NCBI GenBank assembly: GCA_913057815.1
Contig: CAJXOV010000007.1
Location: 1 to 14,205, forward strand
Source: an uncultured Flavobacteriales bacterium
GTDB lineage: Bacteria; Bacteroidota; Bacteroidia; Flavobacteriales_D; Sanyastnellaceae
Length of the DNA stretch: 14,205 nt
Direction of reading: 5' to 3'
A program made the translations under genes and the position numbers. The notes beneath the pieces were generated by a model that searched no databases, was not told where the DNA came from, and saw only the letters and a program-made list of their open reading frames with translations. Within the stretch, counting starts at the first letter, position 1; every line of letters starts with the position of its first letter. This document shows positions 6,646 to 12,649 of this stretch, one piece after another.

Positions 6646-7152
6646 TTATGATTTAATAAGAATGCTGCTAAATGATTTGTTATCAGAAAATAGGGTTATG
6701 ATATAACTTCCGCTTCCTAACTCGAGCTGATTTAATTCTATCCTCTCAGAGTTAGAAATATGGAAGTTTTGGTCATGCACTAATCTTCCAGATATATCTA
6801 GAATAGTAACATTTATGGGAGAGAGCTGCTGCTCTTTAAATTCTATATAAATACTATGGTCGAAAGGATTTGGGAAGATGGAAGCTTCCAGCTCAGCAAG
6901 TTTGGCTGTGTTAGTTTTATAAACTGACGGTTGAATAAATCCTTGAATAGCCGCTAAAGAATTAGTGGAATTAATAGGAGAGGATTGTCCTATACTCTGC
7001 TGAACTATTAAATCTAATTCGTTATGCTCAATAGCTATACTCGATCCTAAACTGCTTAAAGTTTGTCTTTTTAGAATTGCATTCTGACTTTGCCCAGAGA
7101 ATCCGATTAAAAGTAACATGATGATGCAAAAAGAAAAATGAGGCTGACTCAT
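6646..7152 (-). CDS. Small T9SS cargo with SIGQ/QGFIQP domain, first gene of the fibre operon
   Basis: The 168-residue protein has a signal peptide (about 1-23, MSQPHFSFCIIMLLLIGFSGQSQ), a short beta domain with QQSIGQSS (51-58) and IQGFIQP (69-75), and a type A T9SS sorting domain (about 88-168: ASIFPNPFDHSIYIEF, VTILDISGRLV, LGSGSYIITLF, ILIKS). The SIGQ..QGF pattern recurs in many small Bacteroidetes T9SS cargo proteins of unknown function. The product should be exported across the outer membrane and the tail removed on the surface. It starts about 17 nt after the predicted transcription start of the TACTTTTG promoter and leads the minus-strand run of four closely spaced genes (gaps 2, 19 and 10 bp). 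Confidence 0.85.
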   Translation of the reverse strand: MSQPHFSFCIIMLLLIGFSGQSQNAILKRQTLSSLGSSIAIEHNELDLIVQQSIGQSSPINSTNSLAAIQGFIQPSVYKTNTAKLAELEASIFPNPFDHSIYIEFKEQQLSPINVTILDISGRLVHDQNFHISNSERIELNQLELGSGSYIITLFSDNKSFSSILIKS

Positions 7153-7175
7153 GTGCTGTGTTTTTAATTACACCA

Positions 7176-7209
7176 CAAAAGTAGCGGGGGAGTCTTCCTA
7201 AATCATCAA
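7176..7209 (-). promoter_or_regulatory. Promoter of the fibre operon (TTG-N23-TACTTTTG)
   Basis: On the minus strand TACTTTTG (7183-7176) matches TAnnTTTG exactly, with TTG (7209-7207) 23 bp upstream, inside the 17-23 bp range known for Flavobacterium promoters. The -7 box ends 23 bp before the ATG at 7152, placing the transcription start near 7169. Confidence 0.7.
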
Positions 7210-7213
7210 TTCA

Positions 7214-7258
7214 GGGGTGGACAAAGGGTGGACTTCAAGAGGGACAAAGAGTGGACAT
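7214..7258. promoter_or_regulatory. Tandem GGAC-box array, candidate operator/activator site
   Basis: Four (T/G)GGAC boxes begin at 7218, 7229, 7241 and 7252, that is 11, 12 and 11 bp apart, about one helical turn each. They form two copies of a 17-bp direct repeat, GGACAAAGrGTGGACwT (7219-7235 and 7242-7258; 15 of 17 identical, 23 bp apart). An 8-bp inverted repeat, GACTTCAA (7231-7238) and TTGAAGTC (7258-7265), overlaps the second half. The array lies just upstream of the -33 box of the fibre operon promoter, the usual position for an activator. The binding protein is unknown. Confidence 0.6.
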
Positions 7259-7321
7259 TGAAGTCTCGATAGGGTATAATTGATTGTTGTACAGTTATTT
7301 ATGATTATAAATTGAGAGGCT

Positions 7322-8056
7322 CTAATCGAAGGTTTTTTCAGAGTCGGCAGACAAACGATATATTTCGGTTAGTTCCTCTTCAGTTAAATGTCTCCACTTT
7401 CCTGGAGAAATATCCAGCTTTACATTCATAATTCTTACCCTTTTTAAGGTGCGAACTCTCAACCCTGTGAAGTCAACCATTCGTCTAATTTGACGGTTTA
7501 GTCCTTGTGTAAGAATGATTCTAAATTTGTCATCATCTAACTTTTCTACTTTACACTTTTTGGTCACTTGGTCTAGGATAGGAACACCATTGCTAAGCGT
7601 ATGTATAAAATCATCATCTATCTCACGATTTACGGTAACTATGTATTCCTTCTCGTGGTTATTTCTAGCCCTCAGGATTTTATTTACGATATCACCATCA
7701 TTAGTCAGAAAGATGAGTCCTTCACTGGGTTTATCTAACCTACCAATAGGGAATATGCGCTCAGGGTAACCGATAAAGTCTATAATATTATCGGGTTCTT
7801 TTTCAGTGTCTGTGGTACACACTACACCTACAGGCTTGTTAAATGCTATGTATACATTCTTTTTGGCCTTAGGCTGAGAGACTACTTCACCGTCTACTTC
7901 TACTAAATCTTCTTTAGAAATTTTAGTTCCGAGTTCAGGAACAGTACCATTGATGGTAACTCTTTTGGCCTCTATCAACTTATCGGCAGCTCTTCTAGAG
8001 CAGTAACCTATTTGTGTGAGGAACTTATTTATACGTACTTTTTCTACTTCAGCCAT
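7322..8056 (-). CDS. rluF: 23S rRNA pseudouridine synthase, RluF type
   Basis: The enzyme converts a uridine in the 23S rRNA to pseudouridine (E. coli RluF modifies U2604; RluF can also act on tRNA-Tyr). An S4 RNA-binding domain (about 7-55, VRINKFLTQIGYCSRRAADKLI) precedes the catalytic domain with GRLDKPSEGL, where Asp108 is the catalytic nucleophile. Other close matches to E. coli RluF are DNIIDFIGYPERIFPIG, NKILRARNNHEKEYIVTV, GVPILDQVTKKCKV and GLNRQIRRM (185-193). The 244 residues lack the long basic C-terminal tail of the E. coli protein. The ATG start at 8056 is clear. A one-mismatch -7 box on the minus strand (TATCTTCG, plus coordinates 8090-8097) may be its promoter. It is followed on the same strand by the fibre operon, 169 bp on, with no evident terminator between. 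Confidence 0.93.
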   Translation of the reverse strand: MAEVEKVRINKFLTQIGYCSRRAADKLIEAKRVTINGTVPELGTKISKEDLVEVDGEVVSQPKAKKNVYIAFNKPVGVVCTTDTEKEPDNIIDFIGYPERIFPIGRLDKPSEGLIFLTNDGDIVNKILRARNNHEKEYIVTVNREIDDDFIHTLSNGVPILDQVTKKCKVEKLDDDKFRIILTQGLNRQIRRMVDFTGLRVRTLKRVRIMNVKLDISPGKWRHLTEEELTEIYRLSADSEKTFD

Positions 8057-8218
8057 GCTTCTTTTTCAGCGTTGCAATAATTATTTTGGCGAAGATAGGG
8101 GAATGGCGAGTAATTGGACAGGTAATTATAAATAGAGAAATTCTTAGATTAATTCATTTTGTTTTGTTGCCGTTTACATATATTGAGTGGGTGTTAGAGT
8201 AAAAAAGAAAATTGTAGA

Positions 8219-8761
8219 ATGACTTACTTTGAAAAATTCATGAAAATCATTCGGAAATCTGTTTTTGGATTTCCGAGGTTAGCTTTGATCATAATGCCAT
8301 TAGTTATGTGCTTCACTACAAAGTTTGAACTTTGGATTATATTATTAGGAGGATATGCTCTTTCAATTTTAACAACCTTAATTGAAGCATTGAAATACGA
8401 CTCTTTTCCTAAAATGATAATAGCGGATTATTTAGAATCTAAACACAAAGTGATTTTACCTAAGTCTGAAATAGTGGTTAAAGTGATAAGCAGAGAAGCT
8501 GGAAGTGTTTTTTCAGATGTAATATTAACTGATGAAGAAGATGAACACGGTTATAGATTGTATGATATTTCAATGTCAAATGGAATATTCTATTCATATT
8601 CATCGTATTTGAAAATAGATTTTTTAGAGAAAGTAACCGTTCTTTCCATTAAGCCTAAATGGTTTGGTTATTTGCCTGACTACACAAAGAATTACAAGTT
8701 GTTACACAGTTTAAAAACTAAAATAGAAGATGAATTGAAAAATTCAAATAACTCTCAATGA
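8219..8761 (+). CDS. Two-TM membrane protein of unknown function
   Basis: I do not recognise this 180-residue protein. Two hydrophobic segments (about 21-33 and 37-57) form a short hairpin in the membrane, followed by a soluble domain (about 60-180) with mixed strands, for example SEIVVKVISREAG, VFSDVILTDEEDEHGYRLYDISMSNG and KVTVLSIKPKWFGYLP, and a Lys/Asn-rich end. The positive N-terminus (KIIRKS) suggests both ends face the cytoplasm. Its stop codon overlaps the start of the acetyltransferase gene (ATGA, 8758-8761), so the two are translationally coupled. The gene looks more AT-rich than its neighbours and its 5' gap (8057-8218) has no clean TAnnTTTG element, which could mean recent acquisition; this is only an impression. 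Confidence 0.75.
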   Translation: MTYFEKFMKIIRKSVFGFPRLALIIMPLVMCFTTKFELWIILLGGYALSILTTLIEALKYDSFPKMIIADYLESKHKVILPKSEIVVKVISREAGSVFSDVILTDEEDEHGYRLYDISMSNGIFYSYSSYLKIDFLEKVTVLSIKPKWFGYLPDYTKNYKLLHSLKTKIEDELKNSNNSQ

Positions 8762-9195
8762 TCCGCCCATACACACCCAGTGATAAGTCAAGTGTTCTCT
8801 CGTTAGTTCGATTAAACACACCAGAATTTTTTCATCCTTCAGAGGTAGAAGACCTTTCTGTTTACTTAGAAAATGAACTGGAAGACTACTTTGTGGTAGA
8901 GGAGGAAGGAAAAGTAGTGGCAGCAGGAGGAATCAATTATTTTCCGGAGAGTAAGTCTGCACGAATCTCTTGGGATGTGGTGTCACCAAATTTTCATGGA
9001 AAGGGAATAGGAGCTAAGCTCACTAAATTCAGAGTGGATCATGCTTTTTCTAAAAACGGTGTTCAAACTATTGTAGTTAGAACCTCACAGATGGTTTATC
9101 GGTTTTATGAAAAGCAAGGATTTGTTTTAGAAAGCATAGAGAAGGATTACTGGGCAGAGGGCTATGACTTGTATTTGATGAGGTTTAAAAAGTAG
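8758..9195 (+). CDS. GNAT family N-acetyltransferase
   Basis: The 145-residue protein has the GNAT fold order: an N-terminal strand and helix (MIRPYTPSDKSSVLSLV), a central strand pair (YFVVEEEGKVVAAGGINYF), motif A for acetyl-CoA binding (WDVVSPNFHGKGIGAKL, 72-88) and motif B near the end (VYRFYEKQGFVLES, with YEKQGF at 117-122). The acetyl-CoA loop reads H-G-K-G-I-G, with His in place of the usual Gln or Arg of Q/RxxGxG/A. The acceptor substrate cannot be told from sequence. The ATG overlaps the preceding stop by 4 nt (ATGA), so translation is probably coupled to the two-TM protein and the two may act together. Confidence 0.9.
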   Translation: MIRPYTPSDKSSVLSLVRLNTPEFFHPSEVEDLSVYLENELEDYFVVEEEGKVVAAGGINYFPESKSARISWDVVSPNFHGKGIGAKLTKFRVDHAFSKNGVQTIVVRTSQMVYRFYEKQGFVLESIEKDYWAEGYDLYLMRFKK

Positions 9196-9257
9196 GCTTG
9201 TCGTTTGGAAAAGCTATTTCTTACTTCTATGGAGTATCTTAGGATAAAAGAAATCGG

Positions 9258-9265
9258 TATCTTTG
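9258..9265 (+). promoter_or_regulatory. -7 promoter element TATCTTTG next to the start codon
   Basis: TATCTTTG matches TAnnTTTG exactly and ends 4 bp before the ATG at 9270. In Bacteroidetes the transcript starts a few bases after this element, so the mRNA would begin at or next to the ATG (leaderless). No TTG box is found 17-23 bp upstream, which weakens the call. Confidence 0.45.
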
Positions 9266-9269
9266 GTTC

Positions 9270-9737
9270 ATGATATTATCAGAAGTGAAAACGCTTTTAA
9301 AGCACAGCAGTAGGTTAGAATTTAAATTACCAAATGGAGAATTAGTTCCTTCTCATTTTCATGTGACTGAAGTAGGGAAAGTTAGTAAGCACTTTGTCGA
9401 TTGTGGAGGCGTAGAACGAAAAGAAGAAGTAGTGAATTTCCAATTATGGAATGCAGATGATTATGACCACAGACTTCATCCCGAAAAATTATTGAATATC
9501 ATAGAACTTTCTGAGGCTAAGTTGAATCTATCTGATTCTGAAATTGAAGTAGAATACCAAGGAGAGACTATAGGAAAATTTGGATTGGATTATTCTGATG
9601 GTTCATTTCTATTGACTTCTAAACAAACAGACTGTTTAGCTAAGGACAATTGTGGAATCCCAGAAGAAAAACCAAGAGTAAAACTTTCGGAAGTTCAAAA
9701 CTCTGGAAGCTGTGCGCCTGGTTCAGGGTGTTGTTAA
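9270..9737 (+). CDS. DUF6428-like protein with Cys-rich C-terminus
   Basis: The 155 residues follow, from memory, the DUF6428 family of Bacteroidetes: a start MILSEVKTLL, then LPNGELVPSHFHVTEVG, KHFVDCGG, VVNFQLWNADDYDHRLHPEKLLNII and EIEVEYQGETIGKFGLDY. The end holds five Cys (122, 128, 148, 154, 155), with a final SCAPGSGCC that looks like a thiol metal or metalloid ligand. My recollection is that relatives often sit beside arsR and arsenic-resistance genes; none is present here, so a link to arsenic is only a hypothesis. ATG at 9270 fits the family N-terminus. The nearby TATCTTTG suggests a leaderless message. No signal peptide, so cytoplasmic. The next gene starts 49 bp after the stop and may be co-transcribed. 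Confidence 0.8.
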   Translation: MILSEVKTLLKHSSRLEFKLPNGELVPSHFHVTEVGKVSKHFVDCGGVERKEEVVNFQLWNADDYDHRLHPEKLLNIIELSEAKLNLSDSEIEVEYQGETIGKFGLDYSDGSFLLTSKQTDCLAKDNCGIPEEKPRVKLSEVQNSGSCAPGSGCC

Positions 9738-9786
9738 AACCAAGGGTGAATTTTGAATTAATTAAGAAGATTTTATTATTCCTAAA

Positions 9787-10080
9787 ATGAGTTCAGCAGG
9801 ACATATTCAAGATATGAATAAAAGAATGCGCGAGAATAGGGCTGCATTGAATTCTAAAAAAGCTAAATTCAGAGAGCGTAAACTATTCAATATTCAATAC
9901 AAGGGTTCTGGAATAATTATCGATGATATAGATCTATCTAAAGAGGAATTAGCCCAAATAAAAGCTGAGATCAGAGAAGAGATAAAAACTGAAAGAATTA
10001 TGAGATGGTTGAAGGTGACCTTTTTGGTTATTGTAATCGTTGGTTCTATTCTAAGCTTGGTTTTTCATTACTTATTTTAA
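9787..10080 (+). CDS. Small MSSAGHI-type membrane protein, function unknown
   Basis: The 97-residue protein opens with MSSAGHIQDMNKRMRENRAALNS-type sequence and a KKAKFRERK basic patch. I recall this motif as recurrent in short uncharacterised Bacteroidetes proteins. The middle has a strand pair (FNIQYKGSGIIIDDIDLS) and a charged helix (KEELAQIKAEIREEIKTER). One transmembrane helix closes the protein (about 74-95, WLKVTFLVIVIVGSILSLVFHYLF), so it is a tail-anchored type with the body in the cytoplasm. No function can be assigned. ATG at 9787 is supported by the conserved N-terminus. Confidence 0.8.
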   Translation: MSSAGHIQDMNKRMRENRAALNSKKAKFRERKLFNIQYKGSGIIIDDIDLSKEELAQIKAEIREEIKTERIMRWLKVTFLVIVIVGSILSLVFHYLF

Positions 10081-10224
10081 GAACTAGAAAGGCTTAATCT
10101 TTATTGACTAAAAAAAACAAGTTTTGAATTAAATAAATGTCAGAATTTCGAATTGACAATTTATCATTCACCATTTATAATTAAAGAAGAACTAAACACT
10201 CAATTGTGCGTATAGGACGGGAGA

Positions 10225-10261
10225 TTACAAAGGTGGCATGATTATTAGATTACCTTTGTAA
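10225..10261. repeat. 10-bp perfect inverted repeat over the helicase promoter
   Basis: TTACAAAGGT (10225-10234) and ACCTTTGTAA (10252-10261) are perfect reverse complements separated by 17 bp. The right arm contains the -7 promoter box. The centre-to-centre distance is 27 bp, so a repressor dimer or looped pair is possible; as RNA only the right arm would be transcribed, so a hairpin in the message is unlikely. Confidence 0.6.
10251..10258 (+). promoter_or_regulatory. -7 promoter element TACCTTTG of the helicase gene
   Basis: TACCTTTG matches TAnnTTTG and lies 57 bp before the ATG at 10316, giving a leader of about 50 nt. No TTG -33 box at 17-23 bp is evident. The rest of the 235-bp gap (10081-10315) is AT-rich with short near-repeated words around 10147-10182 (GAATTGACAAT, TTATCATTCACC, ATTTATAATT) and no gene. 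Confidence 0.55.
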
Positions 10262-10315
10262 CACAATAAAAGAAGGGGCATATAATTATTACTTGTCGTT
10301 TCACAATAATAATAT

Positions 10316-11662
10316 ATGATTTTTAAAGATTTGGGCTTATCTGATGCCCTGTTGAAAGCTATCGACAAAAAAGGATACACAGAGCCGTCACCGATTCAGG
10401 AAAAGGCCATACCAGAAGTACTTAAAGGAAGAGATGTATTAGCATCAGCACAAACAGGAACGGGGAAAACCGCTGGTTTTACACTGCCTATGCTTCATCT
10501 TTTAGGAAAAGGAGAACGCCAAGGAAAACGTAAGATTAGAGCTTTAGTTTTAACTCCAACTAGGGAGTTAGCGGCTCAGGTTCAGGAGAATGTAAAAGAG
10601 TATAGTGAGTTTATGCATATACGCTCAACTGTGATTTTTGGTGGAGTAAACCAAAATCCTCAGGTGAGAACCATTCAGCAAGGCGTAGACATTTTAGTAG
10701 CTACTCCAGGTAGACTTTTAGATCTGTGTACACAAGGACACATCAACCTAAGAGACGTGGAGTTTTTCGTTTTAGATGAAGCGGATAGAATGTTGGATAT
10801 GGGGTTCTTGAGAGATATAGAGCGAGTGATGAAGTTACTTCCTGCTAGACGTCAAAACCTTATGTTTTCAGCTACGTTTTCTGGAGAAATCAAGAGATTG
10901 GCACATGGAATCTTAAATGATCCTGTTCAAGTAGAAGCTACTCCTGAAAACTCTACTGTAGATTTAGTATCTCAGAAAGTTTATAGAATAGACCAAAAGA
11001 GAAAGATTGACTTCACTATTAAGCTTATCTCAGAAGGAGATTGGGATCAAGTATTGATATTTACCAGAACGAAGCACAGAGCCAATAGGCTTAGTGAAAA
11101 GCTAACGAAAAGTAATATTACTTCTGCTGCTATTCATGGAAATAAAACTCAAGGAGCTAGAACAAAAGCTTTAAAAGGATTTAAAGATGGAAGCATTCGA
11201 GTTCTTGTGGCTACCGATATAGCAGCTAGAGGATTAGATATTCCTTTATTACCACATGTAGTGAACTTTGAACTTCCAAATGTACCTGAAGATTATGTAC
11301 ACAGAATAGGAAGAACGGGAAGAGCAGGAGCAAGTGGAGAGGCTATTTCATTAGTAGATATAACAGAGCTTCCGTACTTAAAAAGTATAGAACGTTTAAT
11401 CCAACTATCTATTAAGAAGACTATAGTAGAAGGATACGAACCTAAGGATGATACTCCGCCAGATGCTAGTAAGCCAGGAGGGAGAGGAAACCAAGGAAGA
11501 AACTCTAGAGGCCAAGGAGGCGGAGGAAGAAACCAAGGAAGTGGAAAATCAAATTCTGACTTTAGAAAGAAAAAGAAACAAGGCTCAGGCGGAGGAGGTA
11601 ACAGAAACTCAAGTGGTTCTGGAGCTAACCGCTCAGGAGGTGGAAAAAAGAAGATGTTTTAA
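10316..11662 (+). CDS. rhlE: DEAD-box RNA helicase, RhlE type
   Basis: An ATP-dependent RNA helicase for remodelling structured RNA, as in ribosome assembly and RNA decay. All core motifs are intact: Q motif GYTEPSPIQ (20-28), I AQTGTGKT (45-52), Ia PTRELAAQ (81-88), Ib TPGRLLD (130-136), II DEAD (154-157), III SAT (185-187), [10 protein letters not shown] (246-253), [12 protein letters not shown] (299-309) and [12 protein letters not shown] (329-338). [10 protein letters not shown] (273-282) is typical of RhlE. The C-terminal tail (about 379-448) is low-complexity, with [17 protein letters not shown] and KKKK blocks, a basic Gly-rich RNA-binding tail. The ATG at 10316 starts at the expected FKDLGLSD. 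An inverted repeat overlaps the promoter, so expression may be controlled. Confidence 0.95.
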   Translation: MIFKDLGLSDALLKAIDKKGYTEPSPIQEKAIPEVLKGRDVLASAQTGTGKTAGFTLPMLHLLGKGERQGKRKIRALVLTPTRELAAQVQENVKEYSEFMHIRSTVIFGGVNQNPQVRTIQQGVDILVATPGRLLDLCTQGHINLRDVEFFVLDEADRMLDMGFLRDIERVMKLLPARRQNLMFSATFSGEIKRLAHGILNDPVQVEATPENSTVDLVSQKVYRIDQKRKIDFTIKLISEGDWDQVLIFTRTKHRANRLSEKLTKSNITSAAIHGNKTQGARTKALKGFKDGSIRVLVATDIAARGLDIPLLPHVVNFELPNVPEDYVHRIGRTGRAGASGEAISLVDITELPYLKSIERLIQLSIKKTIVEGYEPKDDTPPDASKPGGRGNQGRNSRGQGGGGRNQGSGKSNSDFRKKKKQGSGGGGNRNSSGSGANRSGGGKKKMF

Positions 11663-11664
11663 AC

Positions 11665-11678
11665 AGCGTTTCAACGCT
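11665..11678. other. Small GC dyad after the helicase stop
   Basis: AGCGTT (11665-11670) and AACGCT (11673-11678) form a short hairpin right after the TAA at 11660-11662. It may help protect or end the transcript ahead of the larger hairpin at 11689. Short enough to be chance. Confidence 0.3.
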
Positions 11679-11688
11679 TACAAATACC

Positions 11689-11720
11689 AAAGGCCTTCAC
11701 TAAATAGTGAGGGTCTTTTT
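11689..11720. terminator. Hairpin terminator of the helicase gene, touching the hydrolase stop
   Basis: AAAGGCCTTCACT (11689-11701) pairs with AGTGAGGGTCTTT (11706-11718) over 13 bp with two G-U pairs and an AAAT loop, followed by TT and an A/T stretch. The hydrolase stop codon on the other strand (11719-11721) abuts it, so it lies at the convergent junction and may serve both genes. Confidence 0.85.
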
Positions 11721-12498
11721 ATTTTATAGAAAGTAGAAAACGAGTAGACTCCTCATTGAATATGTGCGGCTGTTCTACATTCACCACATGACCACAATCA
11801 GGAACCACAAAAAGTGTCGAGTTTTCGTGGCCTTTAACCAATTTAGTTATGGACGGAAGAAACATATGGTCTTCACTACCCATGATGTAAAGAGTAGGAA
11901 CTCCAGCATCTTTAATTCTAAATAAACTCAATAGTGGATTCACCTCGGCTATCAGTGTAAACCAACGTTTGAACTCTTTTTGGTATAACTTCTTAGCCTC
12001 TCCTATAAAAAGGTTTCTAGATTCTCTATGCTTTTTTCGAGGCATAATAATCAGCGCGAAAAATCTATAAAGAAGTAAGTAAGGAAGTACTGATTTTAGC
12101 GCTGATCCTACTCTCATCAGTACTTGGCCTCTGAAGTTAAGCTTCATAACCGCTCCACCCATAATCATACTGCTCACCCTGTCGGTATACCTTTCACTCA
12201 GTTCTCTGGTGATAATGGTTCCTAAAGAAATACCTACAAAATGAGTTTTCTTAATTTCCAGGTGGTCCAATACGTCTATGACTTCATCTCCTATTACATC
12301 GAAAGAATATTGTTTCAGCTTTTCGTAAATAGGCTTTTTAGATTTTCCATGACCTCTTAGGTCTACCAGAAGAACATTGAAGTTTTTTTGGAATGCTCTT
12401 ATTTGTTTGTACCAAATAGAACTGCTACCGCCTGCACCGTGGATAAATGTAACCCACTCAGCATCTTCTCGACAGATATGTTTAGTGTAATGAAGCAT
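11719..12498 (-). CDS. Alpha/beta-fold hydrolase
   Basis: The 259 residues are of normal length for the family and show the full layout. The oxyanion motif is HGAGGSSSIW (20-29), the strand before the LRGHGKSKKP turn is NVLLVDLRGHG (41-51), the nucleophile elbow is GISLG with Ser91, the acid is Asp210 in MGSEDHMF, and the base is His237 in CGHVVNVEQP. A basic, hydrophobic cap insert lies between (about 120-190). There is no signal peptide, so cytoplasmic. The MhpC/BioH-like arrangement suits esterases, lactonases or C-C hydrolases; the substrate cannot be told. ATG at 12498 is the only good start. No exact promoter box upstream; the sialidase-like gene diverges from it. Confidence 0.9.
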   Translation of the reverse strand: MLHYTKHICREDAEWVTFIHGAGGSSSIWYKQIRAFQKNFNVLLVDLRGHGKSKKPIYEKLKQYSFDVIGDEVIDVLDHLEIKKTHFVGISLGTIITRELSERYTDRVSSMIMGGAVMKLNFRGQVLMRVGSALKSVLPYLLLYRFFALIIMPRKKHRESRNLFIGEAKKLYQKEFKRWFTLIAEVNPLLSLFRIKDAGVPTLYIMGSEDHMFLPSITKLVKGHENSTLFVVPDCGHVVNVEQPHIFNEESTRFLLSIK

Positions 12499-12649
12499 TC
12501 GTGGTGCAAATTACGGAGTTTTATTTAAAAATGAGACATAGAATAGGCAACGGATTTTGTGAAATTTAAGTTGATATTCTGTTCTCGTTTAAGTTTACAG
12601 CTTGCATTAGCAATTATTCGCTTAAATTCAATTGAAATTTCATACAATC

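Noticed and set aside
7515..7769. 84-residue plus-strand reading frame
   Set aside because: Antisense to rluF, a well-recognised gene; no independent evidence.
10147..10182. AT-rich words (GAATTGACAATTTATCATTC) as a mobile repeat
   Set aside because: Only one copy is seen and no terminal repeats; such runs are common in AT-rich intergenic DNA.
11448..11729. 93-residue frame rich in Glu and Lys at the helicase end
   Set aside because: It is a frame-shifted reading of the low-complexity helicase tail, and runs across the terminator.
12627..12642. Overlapping palindromes TTCAATTGAA and TGAAATTTCA before the sialidase-like gene
   Set aside because: Short AT-rich palindromes are expected by chance here, and no second copy supports an operator.
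12632..12649. TTG start six codons before the sialidase-like ATG
   Set aside because: MKTLSVLLFSFF from the ATG at 12650 is a standard signal peptide; the added MKFHTI spoils it.
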